A DNA stretch of 64,000 nucleotides from Jiangella mangrovi (GTDB taxonomy: Bacteria; Actinomycetota; Actinomycetes; Jiangellales; Jiangellaceae): assembly GCF_014204975.1 (NCBI RefSeq), contig NZ_JACHMM010000001.1, positions 2,604,001 through 2,668,000 on the forward strand. Reading direction: 5' to 3'. The number at the start of each line of letters is the position of its first letter. The first letter of the stretch is position 1. Positions 17,950-26,601 of this stretch are shown in pieces. A model generated the notes under the pieces. That model was not told the origin of the DNA and made no database searches. It saw only the letters and a program-made list of their open reading frames with translations. Made by a program: the position numbers and the translations under genes.

Positions 17950-19218
17950 ATGCCGACACCACCGACTGGTCACACCGCGTTGCGCCGCCGCCTGCGTCCG
18001 CTGCAGGTGGCCGTCGCCCTGCAGGCCATCCTGCTGTGGGTGCCGATCGAGAAGCTGTTCCTCGACGAGATCGGCTTCGACCCGATGACGATCGGCATCA
18101 TGACCGCCGTCTATGCCGCCATGGTGCCGCTGATCGAGATCCCGTCCGGCGTGCTGGCCGACCGGTGGAGCCGGCGGTCCGTGCTGCTGGTCGGCACCGC
18201 CGGGCTGGCGGGCGCGGCGCTGCTGGGCGGCCTGAGCACGGGCGTCCCGCTGTACCTGGTGAGTGCGATGTCGCTCGGCGTCTACTTCGCGATGTCGACC
18301 GGCACGCTCGACGCCGTCGTCTACGACACCGTGCTCGAAGAGACCGGCAGCAGCGACCTGTTCGAGCGCACGGTCGGCCGGGTCCGGCTGGTCGAGAGCG
18401 TCTCGCTGGTCTCCAGCTCGCTGGCCGGCGGCTGGCTGGCGGGCGTGCTCTCGCTGCGGGCGACCTACTACCTGACGGTCCCGTTCATGGTGCTGGCGGC
18501 GCTGGCGCTGCTGTGGTTCCGCGAGCCGCGGCTGCACGAGACCGGCCGGCCGGAGTCGCTGCGCTGCCATCTGGCCCAGACCGCCCGGATCCTCGGCGAC
18601 CGCGGCCAGGTGCTGCCGATCGTGGCGGCGATCGTGCTGGCCGCCGGCACCACGTCGATGCTGTTCGAGTTCGGGCCGCTCTGGCTGGTCGCGCTGGCCG
18701 TGCCGGCGGTCGCGTTCGGGCCCTACTGGGCGGCGCTGACCGCGGCGTTCGGGTTCGCCGGCGTGCTGGCGGGACGGGTCCGGCTGGACTCCCCGCGCGT
18801 GACGGCGGCCGCGACGGTGCTGCTGGCGGCGACCGGGCTGGTCCTGACCACGGGCGCCACGGCCGCGCTGATCGTGCCGGCGCAGGTCCTGATGGCGGTG
18901 CTGACGATCCTCGCCGGCATCCACCTCTCGAAGCTGCTGCACGACGCGGTGCCCTCGACCGTCCGCTCGGGCGTGGCGTCCGGCGTGAGCGCGCTCTCCT
19001 GGATGGCGTTCCTGCCGGTCGCGCTGGTCATGGGCGCGGTGATCGACGGCGGTGGCGTCCGGTCGGCCGGCTGGCTGGTCGTCGCGACCGCGGTCCTGAC
19101 CGGCGTCCTGCTGGTGGGGCTGGCCCGGCGCTCGACGCGCGGCGGCCGGCCGGCGGTGGTGAGCGCGGCCGTGACGCACGAGTGCGTCAGCGAGCCGGAG
19201 CTCGTCGGCGCCCGCTGA
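17950..19218 (+). CDS. Major facilitator superfamily transporter
   Basis: The protein has 422 residues and about twelve hydrophobic segments. The A-loop motif between segments 2 and 3 reads GVLADRWSRRSVLL. The C-terminal 30 residues are hydrophilic. It resembles drug or sugar efflux MFS proteins, with no substrate motif I can recognise. It follows the anti-sigma gene by 39 bases but no coupling is evident. Confidence 0.88.
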   Translation: MPTPPTGHTALRRRLRPLQVAVALQAILLWVPIEKLFLDEIGFDPMTIGIMTAVYAAMVPLIEIPSGVLADRWSRRSVLLVGTAGLAGAALLGGLSTGVPLYLVSAMSLGVYFAMSTGTLDAVVYDTVLEETGSSDLFERTVGRVRLVESVSLVSSSLAGGWLAGVLSLRATYYLTVPFMVLAALALLWFREPRLHETGRPESLRCHLAQTARILGDRGQVLPIVAAIVLAAGTTSMLFEFGPLWLVALAVPAVAFGPYWAALTAAFGFAGVLAGRVRLDSPRVTAAATVLLAATGLVLTTGATAALIVPAQVLMAVLTILAGIHLSKLLHDAVPSTVRSGVASGVSALSWMAFLPVALVMGAVIDGGGVRSAGWLVVATAVLTGVLLVGLARRSTRGGRPAVVSAAVTHECVSEPELVGAR

Positions 19219-19267
19219 CGTCCGAAACCTTCAAGCGCCGCACGGCCGGGCGCGGGAGCATGGCGGT

Positions 19268-20176
19268 ATGGATCTCACCGCTGCTTCCGCGTTCATGGCC
19301 GGCCACGCCCGTCAGCTGGACCGGCAGAGGCTCGGCCTGCTGATCGGCGACCCGGTGTCGACGGCGACGGGGGCGCTCGCCGCCCTGGCCGGCTACCGCA
19401 ACGCCGACGGCGGCTTCGGCTGGGGCCTCGAGCCGGACCTGCGCTCCCCGGAGAGCCAGCCGCCGGCCGCGCTGCACGCGTTCGAGGTGCTGGCCGAGAC
19501 CGGCCCCGGTGACGGCGCCCTGGCCGGCCCGCTCTGTGACTGGCTCGCCGGCGTGACGCTGCCCGACGGCGGGCTGCCGTTCGCGCTGCCGGTGACGGTC
19601 CCGGCCGGCACGTCGCACTGGTGGATCGGCGCCGACCCGGCGGAGTCGTCGCTGCAGATCACCAGCGCCGTCGCCGGCCAGGCCCACCGCGCGGCCCGGC
19701 TCGACCCCGTCGTCGCCGGCCATCCGTGGCTGGAGCGTGCCACCGACTTCTGCCTGCGCACCATCGCCGCGACCGAGCGGCCGCGCGCCCACGAGCTGAT
19801 GTTCTCGCTGGTGTTCCTCGACGCCGTCCACGACACCCGGCCCGAGGCGCCAGCGCTGCTCGACCGGCTGGGTGGGCTGGTCCCGTCGGACGGCGGCATC
19901 CCCGTCGAGGGCGGCATCGAGGGTGAGGCGATGCACCTGCTCGACCTGTCGCCGGAGCCCGGCCGGCCGCTGCGCACGCTGCTCGACCCGGCCGCCGTCG
20001 AGAAGGACCTCGACCGGCTCGAGGCGCTGCAGCAGGACGACGGCGGCTGGGTCGTCGACTTCGACTCGTCGTCGGCGGCCGGGGCACTGGAATGGCGCGG
20101 CTACCAGACGGTGTGGGCGGTGCGGACGCTGCTCGCCCACGGCCGCCACCCGGCCGTGCAGCCGGCCTCGAGCTGA
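19268..20176 (+). CDS. Prenyltransferase/terpenoid-cyclase alpha-toroid-like protein
   Basis: The protein has 302 residues. Repeats of the form GYRNADGGFGWG, LPDGGLPFALP and LQQDDGGWVVDF match the QW-like turns of (alpha/alpha)6 toroids found in squalene-hopene cyclases and related proteins. No DxDD cyclase motif is seen and it is less than half the length of a cyclase, so catalysis is doubtful. There is no signal peptide. Proteins of this type are common and uncharacterised in actinobacteria. Confidence 0.7.
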   Translation: MDLTAASAFMAGHARQLDRQRLGLLIGDPVSTATGALAALAGYRNADGGFGWGLEPDLRSPESQPPAALHAFEVLAETGPGDGALAGPLCDWLAGVTLPDGGLPFALPVTVPAGTSHWWIGADPAESSLQITSAVAGQAHRAARLDPVVAGHPWLERATDFCLRTIAATERPRAHELMFSLVFLDAVHDTRPEAPALLDRLGGLVPSDGGIPVEGGIEGEAMHLLDLSPEPGRPLRTLLDPAAVEKDLDRLEALQQDDGGWVVDFDSSSAAGALEWRGYQTVWAVRTLLAHGRHPAVQPASS

Positions 20177-20574
20177 TCGTGGAGGTTCGGCGGTATCGAT
20201 CGGGTATTCCGCCCAGCAGTCGCCCGCCTTTTCCAATACCAACTCGGTCTCAGAGCGCGTGTTGGGAAAGTGGTGCGGCGGCGCGCCCGAGTGACGGGGC
20301 GGTTCAATCGACACGCCCCTGATCAGTCGTGTCGTGTCGCGCGGGTGAACGGTGTGGGATTGCTGCGCCGACGATGTGAGATCGCCGTCGTGGACGCGAC
20401 ACTGATGCCGCAGGGTTTCCGCAGCAATGCCACAGCGATCGCCGCACGGTGACCCAGAACTGCCCGTCGCCCCACGCACGCGTGCCGTTCGCTCGGCTCA
20501 CCCACGTCCGGCAGCAGCGCCACACGTTCTGAGGGGGGAGCAGGGGTGGAGGAGAGTGCGGCCGACGGAGGGGG
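20177..20574. other. Gene-free convergent gap with a long inverted repeat
   Basis: No plausible gene is visible in this stretch, and its base composition is less GC-skewed at third positions than its neighbours. A 14-of-15 inverted repeat (20353-20367 and 20420-20434, TGTGGGATTGCTGCG against CGCAGCAATGCCACA) encloses a 52-base loop. It may be a degraded element or an RNA structure; nothing indicates which. Confidence 0.4.
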
Positions 20575-21279
20575 TCAGCGCCTGATGCAGGTGTAGGCGC
20601 CGAACAGGCCGCCGTCGTCGTAGGAGACGTCGGCGATGTCGAACCCGGCATGGTCGAGCATCGGCTCGAGCAGCCAGCGGAACGTGCTGTGCTCGGTGCG
20701 GACGTGCTCGGCGTAGTCGGCGCCGGTGTAGCCCTGGGCGGGGTCGTCGACACCGCCGGCCACCCAGCCGTCCATGACCTGCTCGGTCGTCGACGACGGG
20801 AAGTCGTAGACCAGGTCGCGAAGCCGGAGCACGCCGCCCGGCCGCAGCACCCGCGCGATGCGGTGCAGCGCGACGACCTTCCAGAAGTCCGGCAGCTGGT
20901 GCAGCGCGTGCCGTGTGTAGACGGCGTCGGCCGGCGGCCCAGAGTGTGCGTAACCGAGGAAGCCGGCCTGCACGAGCTCGACCGTGACTCCTGCCGCCGC
21001 GGCCCGCGACCCCAGGTACGCCAGCATGGCCGGCGACACGTCGACGGCCACCACGCGGTCGAACCGGGCCGCGGCAGGGACGGCGAACTGGCCGGTGCCG
21101 GCGCCGAGGTCGACCACCGAGCGCACCCCGTGCGACGCCAGCAGCTCGATGTCCGAGACCGGGTCCGGGTAGCCCTGCTTGCGGTCGAAGCCGGCCACGA
21201 ACGCGGGGTCGAGGTGTTCCGGGCCGGCGTGGGCGGTCTCGTCGAGCATCCAGGTCGGTGGCATGCGCTCGATCGTCAC
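20575..21279 (-). CDS. Class I SAM-dependent methyltransferase
   Basis: The protein has 234 residues. Motif I is VVDLGAGTGQFA (about residues 55-66), the acidic ribose-binding residue is in VVAVDVSP, and the later motif reads RVLRPGGVLRLRD. It resembles Methyltransf_25/11 proteins acting on small molecules. It ends convergent to the alpha-toroid gene and starts 28 bases from the binding-protein gene's end. The substrate is unknown. Confidence 0.87.
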   Translation of the reverse strand: MTIERMPPTWMLDETAHAGPEHLDPAFVAGFDRKQGYPDPVSDIELLASHGVRSVVDLGAGTGQFAVPAAARFDRVVAVDVSPAMLAYLGSRAAAAGVTVELVQAGFLGYAHSGPPADAVYTRHALHQLPDFWKVVALHRIARVLRPGGVLRLRDLVYDFPSSTTEQVMDGWVAGGVDDPAQGYTGADYAEHVRTEHSTFRWLLEPMLDHAGFDIADVSYDDGGLFGAYTCIRR

Positions 21280-21306
21280 ATGCCACCGACCTGCGGTGCG
21301 AGCGGA

Positions 21307-22317
21307 TTACGAGCCGCTGGTGATCTCGTTCAGCCGGTCGATGTGCTCCTGCGCGTTGTCCTGGGTGATCTGCGGGGAGTCGACGACGGTGTCCTTCTCG
21401 ACGTCCTCGCCGTCCAGGATGTCCAGCGCACGGTCCAGGCCGAGCCGGCCGATCTCGTCGGCGCTGTTCAGGCCGGTGACGACGTAGTTGCCGCCGGTGG
21501 CGATGGCCTCCAGTGCCTCCAGCTGCCCGTCAACGCCGGCGAGGACGATCTGGTCGGTCAGGCCGGCGTTCTCGATGGCCCGCTGCGCGCCCAGGCACAT
21601 GGCGTCGTTCTCGCAGAAGACCGCGGCCATGTCCGGGTGCGACGCGAGCAGGTTCTCCATGACGGTCAGGCCGCCGTCGGAGCCCCAGCCGCCGAAGTCC
21701 GGTGCCTCGACGACCTCGAAGGCAGGGTTGCTGCCGATGACCGACGTGAAGCCCTCGGTCCGGGCCAGCCCGATGCTGTTGTCGGCCGGGCCGCCCTTGA
21801 TGATGCCGACCTTGCCGCCGTCGGGCAGGTACTCGGCGATGAACTCGCCGTCCTGGACGCCGATGCGCTCGTTGTCCGGGCCCAGCCAGCTGGTGTACTC
21901 GCCGGTCTGGAACTGCCGGTCGACCAGCACGACGGGGATGCCCGCGGCGCTCAGCGAGTTGAGCACGGCGGGCGCCGACTCCAGCGGGCCGCCGGAGATG
22001 ATGACGGCGTCGACCCCGCGGCTGATCAGGTCCTCGACGTCGGAGGCGAGCTTGGCGGCGTCGCCGTTGGCGTCGGTGCTGATGGCCTCGACGCCGCGGT
22101 CCTCGGCCTGGGCGCGGATGGCGGTGTCCATGCCGTTGAAGTACGGGCCGCCGAGGGTGAAGTTCGCGACGCCGATCGTGTAGTCGCCGCCCTCGCTCGT
22201 CTCCTCGCCGCCACCGCCGCCGCTGGTGTCGTCGGAGTCGTCCGAGCCGCCGCAGCCCGCGAGCCCGAGGGCGAGCAGGCCGGCGACCACGGTGGCACCG
22301 ATCCGGGAAGCCTTCAT
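21307..22317 (-). CDS. CUT2 sugar-binding lipoprotein (RbsB-like)
   Basis: The protein has 336 residues with a lipobox LAGC (C22) and a Ser/Gly/Asp-rich linker. A type 1 periplasmic-binding fold begins at YTIGVANFTLGGPYFNG. It is the last gene of the operon ALDH-ATPase-permease-binding protein. It is clearly paralogous to the protein encoded at 26602-27636 (shared EAISTDANGD/AISTDAGGD, IIKGG, FCENDAMCLGAQ/FCQNDAMCLGAQ). The sugar is unknown; the linked aldehyde dehydrogenase suggests a pathway yielding lactaldehyde or glycolaldehyde, for example from a deoxysugar. Confidence 0.9.
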   Translation of the reverse strand: MKASRIGATVVAGLLALGLAGCGGSDDSDDTSGGGGGEETSEGGDYTIGVANFTLGGPYFNGMDTAIRAQAEDRGVEAISTDANGDAAKLASDVEDLISRGVDAVIISGGPLESAPAVLNSLSAAGIPVVLVDRQFQTGEYTSWLGPDNERIGVQDGEFIAEYLPDGGKVGIIKGGPADNSIGLARTEGFTSVIGSNPAFEVVEAPDFGGWGSDGGLTVMENLLASHPDMAAVFCENDAMCLGAQRAIENAGLTDQIVLAGVDGQLEALEAIATGGNYVVTGLNSADEIGRLGLDRALDILDGEDVEKDTVVDSPQITQDNAQEHIDRLNEITSGS

Positions 22318-22370
22318 GTCCGTTGCTCCTGTTCTGGTGGTGTCACGCTGGTGAATGGTGCTGCCGGATC

Positions 22371-23375
22371 TCAGGCGCGCTCGCCCATCGAGCGGCGCTG
22401 GACGATGATCACGGCGATGATGATCAAGCCCTTGAGGACCTGCTGCCAGAAGCTCTGGACGCCGTGCAGGTTCAGCAGGTTGTTGATCAGTGAGAGGACG
22501 AGGACGCCGCCGAGCGTCGCCCGCACGGACCCCCGTCCGCCCGCGAGGCTGGCGCCGCCGATGACGCAGGCGGCGATCGCATCGAGCTCGAACGCGACAC
22601 CGACGCTGGGCTGCGCGATGCCGACCCGGCTGGCGAGGATCACGCCCGCGAGGCCGGCGCAGGTGCCGCTGATGGTGTAGGCCAGCACCAGGTGCTTCTT
22701 GACGCTGATGCCGGCCAGCCGCACGGTCTCGCGGTTGCCGCCGATGGCGACGATGGCTCGACCGGCCGGGGTGCGGGTCAGGAAGATCCCGCCGACCAGG
22801 AACACGCCGACCATGATCAGCGTGGGCACCGGGATCGGCCCGGCCAGCGCCGTGCCGAGGGTGAAGAAGCCCGGGTCCTCCGGTGCGATCGGCACTTCGG
22901 AGTACACGAACGCCAGGCCGCGGATGGTGGTGAGCGCGGCCAGCGTGACGACGAACGGCGCGAGGTCGAACCCGGCGATCAGCAACCCGTTGACGAGGCC
23001 GAAGCCCACGCCGGCGAGCACGCCGACGGTGAGCGCCAGCGGGATGGGCAGGTCGGCGACCAGCCCGGCGCTGACGATGCCGGAGAACGCGACCACCGAG
23101 CCGACCGAGAGGTCGATGCCGGCGGTGAGGATGACGACGAGCATCCCGTAGGCGAGCAGGCCGACCGTCACCATCTGCCGCAGCAGGTTGGTGAGGTTCT
23201 GCTCGGTCAGGAAGTTCTCGGTGGTGACGGCGGCCAGGACCACCAGCAGCACCAGAGCGACGACGAAACCGACGCCGCTGGTGACGTCGCGGCCGCCGAC
23301 CACGAGCCGAGGCAGCTGCCGCCGGGAGGTCCGGCGGTCGTCCTCGACGGGCGGTGGTGCGGTCTGGGATGTCAT
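22371..23375 (-). CDS. CUT2 sugar ABC transporter permease (RbsC-like)
   Basis: The protein has 334 residues with eight to ten hydrophobic segments and the BPD_transp_2 hallmarks GIDLSVGSVVAFSG and ACVIGGASLAGGRGSV. Its ATG overlaps the ATPase stop (ATGA), which sets the start; the frame upstream is a shadow. It forms the channel of the transporter with the double-domain ATPase. Confidence 0.93.
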   Translation of the reverse strand: MTSQTAPPPVEDDRRTSRRQLPRLVVGGRDVTSGVGFVVALVLLVVLAAVTTENFLTEQNLTNLLRQMVTVGLLAYGMLVVILTAGIDLSVGSVVAFSGIVSAGLVADLPIPLALTVGVLAGVGFGLVNGLLIAGFDLAPFVVTLAALTTIRGLAFVYSEVPIAPEDPGFFTLGTALAGPIPVPTLIMVGVFLVGGIFLTRTPAGRAIVAIGGNRETVRLAGISVKKHLVLAYTISGTCAGLAGVILASRVGIAQPSVGVAFELDAIAACVIGGASLAGGRGSVRATLGGVLVLSLINNLLNLHGVQSFWQQVLKGLIIIAVIIVQRRSMGERA

Positions 23376-24859
23376 GCTGCCTCTCCGATCGAACGCGCGA
23401 GCACCTGGTCCTCCGTGGCGCCGGCCGAGTCCAGCTCGCCGGCGATCCGCCCCTCGTGCATGACGAGCACCCGGTCGGTCGCGCCGATGACCTCCGTCAG
23501 GTCCGACGAGATCAGCAGGACCGTGCAGCCGGCCCGGGCCAGCTCGTCGACGGTGCGGTAGATGTCGACGCGGGTGGCCATGTCGACACCGCGGGTGGGC
23601 TCGTCGAGGATGAGCACCCGCGGCCCGGCCAGCAGCCACTTCGCGAGGATCGCCTTCTGCTGGTTGCCGCCGCTGAGCCGGTCGATGCGCATGCCGGCGC
23701 TGTGCGCGGGGCGGATGTCGAAGCGCTCGACCATGCCTGCGACGCGAGCCCCCTGCGCCGGGCGGTCGATGAGCGGTCCGCGCATCGATGCCCGCATGGT
23801 GGCCATCGCGATGTTGTCGCGGACGGTCATCGACGCGACGATGCCGGTGCGCTTGCGGTCCTCGGTCACCAGCGCCAAGCCGGAGCGAATGGCCGCGCCG
23901 GGTCCGGAGGGCCGCAGGTCCGCGCCGTCCAGCCGCACGCTGCCGCCGTCGGGCCGAGTGTCGCCGAACAGGCAGTGCGCCAGCTCGCTGCGCCCGGCGC
24001 CGACCAGGCCGAACAGCCCGACGATCTCGCCGGCCCGCAGCTCGAAGCTGACGTCGCTGAACTCGCCGTCGCGGCTCAGTCCGTGCACCGCGAGGACGGT
24101 GTCGCCGGCAGCCGGGCGGCGGTCGGGGTAGATGCGCTCGAGCCGTCGACCGGCCATGAGCGCGATCAGCTCGGACTCGTCGGTCTCGGCCGGGGTGGTC
24201 GTGGCGACGACGGTGCCGTCGCGGATGACGACGATCGAGTTCGCCAGCGCCGCCACCTCGGCCAGCCGGTGCGAGATGTAGATGACGATGACGCCGCGCT
24301 CCTGCAGCCGGCGGATCAGCGCGAACAGCGAGTCGAGGTCGCCGCCGGCCAGGACCGCCGAAGGCTCGTCGAGCACCAGCACCTTCGGCTCACTGACCAG
24401 CGCCTTCGCGATCTCGACCATCTGCTGGCGGGCGACGCTGAGCCGGCCCGCCTTCGTCGTCGCCTTCACCGCGCCAAAGCCGAGCTCGTCGAGCAGCGCC
24501 TGCGCCCGCCGGTGCGCGGCGGCCCAGTCGATCAGCCCGGCCCGCTTCGGCAGGCTGCCGATCAGCAGGTTCTCCGTGACCGTCAGCTCCGGCACCAGCG
24601 TGAGCTCCTGGTAGACGGTGCGGATGCCGGCCTCGTGCGCGTCGTGCGGCGAGCGCAGGTCGAGGCGGTCGCCGTCGAGCCACAGCTCGCCCTCGGACGC
24701 CGGCTGGGCGCCGGCCAGGATCTTGATCAGCGTCGACTTGCCGGCGCCGTTGGCCCCGACGACGGCGAGCACCTCGCCCTTCCCGGCCTCGAGGTCGATG
24801 CCGTGCAGGACCTCGACCGGCCCGAAGGACTTGCGGACACCGCGGATCCGGAGCGTCAC
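23372..24859 (-). CDS. CUT2 sugar ABC transporter ATP-binding protein (RbsA-like, two ABC domains)
   Basis: The protein has 495 residues and is a tandem ATPase. Domain 1 has Walker A GANGAGKST (35-43) and Walker B VLVLDEPSAVL. Domain 2 has a degenerate Walker A GLVGAGRSE, signature LSGGNQQKAILAKWL and Walker B VLILDEPTRGVD. Loss of the second Walker A lysine is usual in RbsA proteins. The GTG start overlaps the aldehyde dehydrogenase stop (GTGA). Confidence 0.94.
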   Translation of the reverse strand: MTLRIRGVRKSFGPVEVLHGIDLEAGKGEVLAVVGANGAGKSTLIKILAGAQPASEGELWLDGDRLDLRSPHDAHEAGIRTVYQELTLVPELTVTENLLIGSLPKRAGLIDWAAAHRRAQALLDELGFGAVKATTKAGRLSVARQQMVEIAKALVSEPKVLVLDEPSAVLAGGDLDSLFALIRRLQERGVIVIYISHRLAEVAALANSIVVIRDGTVVATTTPAETDESELIALMAGRRLERIYPDRRPAAGDTVLAVHGLSRDGEFSDVSFELRAGEIVGLFGLVGAGRSELAHCLFGDTRPDGGSVRLDGADLRPSGPGAAIRSGLALVTEDRKRTGIVASMTVRDNIAMATMRASMRGPLIDRPAQGARVAGMVERFDIRPAHSAGMRIDRLSGGNQQKAILAKWLLAGPRVLILDEPTRGVDMATRVDIYRTVDELARAGCTVLLISSDLTEVIGATDRVLVMHEGRIAGELDSAGATEDQVLARSIGEAA

Positions 24860-26259
24860 CCGAACGCCTCCATCACGATCACCGTCTTCTCGCGGGTCAG
24901 GTCGCGGACGGTGTGGTGGTAGCCCTCGCGGTGGCCGCCGGTGTCCTTGGTGCCGCCGAACGGCAGATTCTCGGCGCGCAGCGCCGTCGAGCCGTTGATG
25001 ACCACGCCGCCGACGTCGAGCTGCTTGGCGATGCCGAACGCGCGCGAGACGTCGCGGGTGAAGACGGCCGCCTGCAGGCCGTACGGCGAGGCGTTGGCCA
25101 TGGCGACCGCCTCGGCCGGGTCGGTGAACCCCACGACCGGCGCGACCGGGCCGAAGATCTCCTCGGCCAGCGCCGGGCTGCTCGCCGGCACGTCGGTGAG
25201 CACGGCGGGGGTGTAGAACGCGCCGTCGCGCACGCCGCCCACCGTGAGCCGGGCGCCGTCGTCGATGAGCTGCTTGACGGCGCCCTCGACGGCCTGTGCC
25301 GCGGACTCGGCGATGAGCGGGCCGACCTCGGTCGTGCGCTGCAGCTGGTCGCCGACGGTGAGCGCGGCGGCCTTCGCGGTCAGCGACTCGACGAACTCGT
25401 CGTGCACCGACGCGTCGACGTAGACGCGCTTCACCGCACAGCAGATCTGGCCGTTGCCGCGGGCGAGCCGGCCGAGCACGACGGCGTCGGTGGCGGCGTC
25501 GAGGTCGGCGTCGGCGCAGACGATGAGCGCGTCGTTGCCGCCCAGCTCGAGCAGCACCTTCTTGAAGGTGCCGGCGCCCCGGCGGCCGATCTCGCGGCCG
25601 GCGACGGTGCTGCCGGTGAGGCCGATGGCGGCGATGCCGGGGTGGTCGGCGAGCTGCTGCGAGACCGGGACGCCGCCGGTGACCAGCTGGTGCGCGAACT
25701 CCGGCGCGCCGGCCTCGGCGAACAGCTCGTGCACGCGCAGCAGCGAGAGCGGGCAGCGCAGCGGCGGCTGGACGACGACGGCGTTGCCCGCGGCCAGCGC
25801 CCCGGCCGCCTTGTGCGCGTAGAGCTCGACGGGGTAGTTGAACGGGACGATCGCGGCGACGACGCCGAGCGGCTCGCGGACGGTGACCGCGAGGTGGTGC
25901 TCCAGCCCGGGCACGGCGTCGAGCGGGTACTGGGTGCCGAACAGCCGCGTGGCCTCGCCGGCGCTGCCGCGGAAGATGCGGACGGCCGCGTCGACCTCGC
26001 CCTCGGTCTGCTCGATCGGCTTGCCGTTCTCGGCGGCCAGCAGGGCGGCCAGCGAGTCGCGCTCGGCCTCGAGGCGGGCGGCGACGTCGAGCAGCAGCGC
26101 GGCGCGGGCGTGCGCGGGAAGAGCGGCCATGGCGGCCTGCCCGGCCGCGGCGTTCGCGATGACCGCGTCGACCTCGGCGGCCGTCATGAGGGGCAGCCGG
26201 CCGAGCACCTCCCCGGTGCCGGGGTTGGTCACGTCGGTGTACGCCGCTTGTTCAGGCAT
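24856..26259 (-). CDS. Aldehyde dehydrogenase (lactaldehyde/glycolaldehyde type)
   Basis: The protein has 467 residues. The catalytic cysteine is C273 (GNGQICCA), the general base E238 (LLELGGND) and the oxyanion Asn N141 (VPFNYPVE). The usual cofactor-contacting lysine in the KPSE-like motif is replaced (VVQPPLR, Q164), so cofactor preference may be altered. It is the first gene of the CUT2 operon. The promoter and paired operators lie at 26320-26386. It probably oxidises an aldehyde released from the imported sugar to the acid. Confidence 0.88.
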   Translation of the reverse strand: MPEQAAYTDVTNPGTGEVLGRLPLMTAAEVDAVIANAAAGQAAMAALPAHARAALLLDVAARLEAERDSLAALLAAENGKPIEQTEGEVDAAVRIFRGSAGEATRLFGTQYPLDAVPGLEHHLAVTVREPLGVVAAIVPFNYPVELYAHKAAGALAAGNAVVVQPPLRCPLSLLRVHELFAEAGAPEFAHQLVTGGVPVSQQLADHPGIAAIGLTGSTVAGREIGRRGAGTFKKVLLELGGNDALIVCADADLDAATDAVVLGRLARGNGQICCAVKRVYVDASVHDEFVESLTAKAAALTVGDQLQRTTEVGPLIAESAAQAVEGAVKQLIDDGARLTVGGVRDGAFYTPAVLTDVPASSPALAEEIFGPVAPVVGFTDPAEAVAMANASPYGLQAAVFTRDVSRAFGIAKQLDVGGVVINGSTALRAENLPFGGTKDTGGHREGYHHTVRDLTREKTVIVMEAFG

Positions 26260-26319
26260 CCCGCAACTTCTCCAGCTTCGTCGATGGCGTCAGGTGCACC
26301 CGGCAAGGGCCGGTGACAT

Positions 26320-26386
26320 GTTCGCGATTAGGAACATGGTTCGTATTTCTGGACGGGACGGTACAGCGAGCGTCATGCGCCGTCAA
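26320..26386 (-). promoter_or_regulatory. Promoter with paired IclR-type operators for the aldehyde dehydrogenase/ABC operon
   Basis: Reading on the minus strand, -35 TTGACG (26386-26381) and -10 TACCGT (26363-26358) are 17 bp apart. Immediately downstream are two sites: an imperfect GTTC-N8-GGAC (26339-26354) and a perfect GTTC-N8-GAAC (26320-26335), the latter extended to 7-bp arms CATGTTC/GAACATG (26317-26338). The sites are 19 bp apart and cover the expected transcription start, so repression is the likely mode. Confidence 0.75.
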
Positions 26387-26433
26387 GGTCTCGTCCGGCC
26401 ACCGGCGGCCACCCGGCGGGCATGGCCGCCCTC

Positions 26434-26499
26434 TTGACGCTGGACGATGCCGACAATATGGTGGCGTCGCGTATGAGAACGTGGTTCGTATATGGGAAC
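26434..26499 (+). promoter_or_regulatory. Promoter with paired IclR-type operators for the second binding protein
   Basis: -35 TTGACG (26434-26439), 17-bp spacer, -10 TATGGT (26457-26462). The operators are CGTC-N8-GAAC (26465-26480) and the perfect GTTC-N8-GAAC (26484-26499), again 19 bp apart, beginning 3 bases after the -10. Together with the mirror-image promoter at 26320-26386 it fills the gene-free stretch 26260-26601; I see no small gene there. Confidence 0.75.
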
Positions 26500-26601
26500 A
26501 GGCGAGTATGGGTCTCGTTCCGGGCGGAGCCGCGCCAGGGCCGGGTGGCCCGCCCGATGTCAGAACGCACTTCCCATCACCAGAGAAGGACAGTGACGTC
26601 C

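Noticed and set aside
20304-20753. Minus-strand frame covering the gap at 20.3 kb
   Set aside because: It runs into the methyltransferase gene in another frame, is Thr/Ser/Pro-rich and shows no ribosome-binding site.
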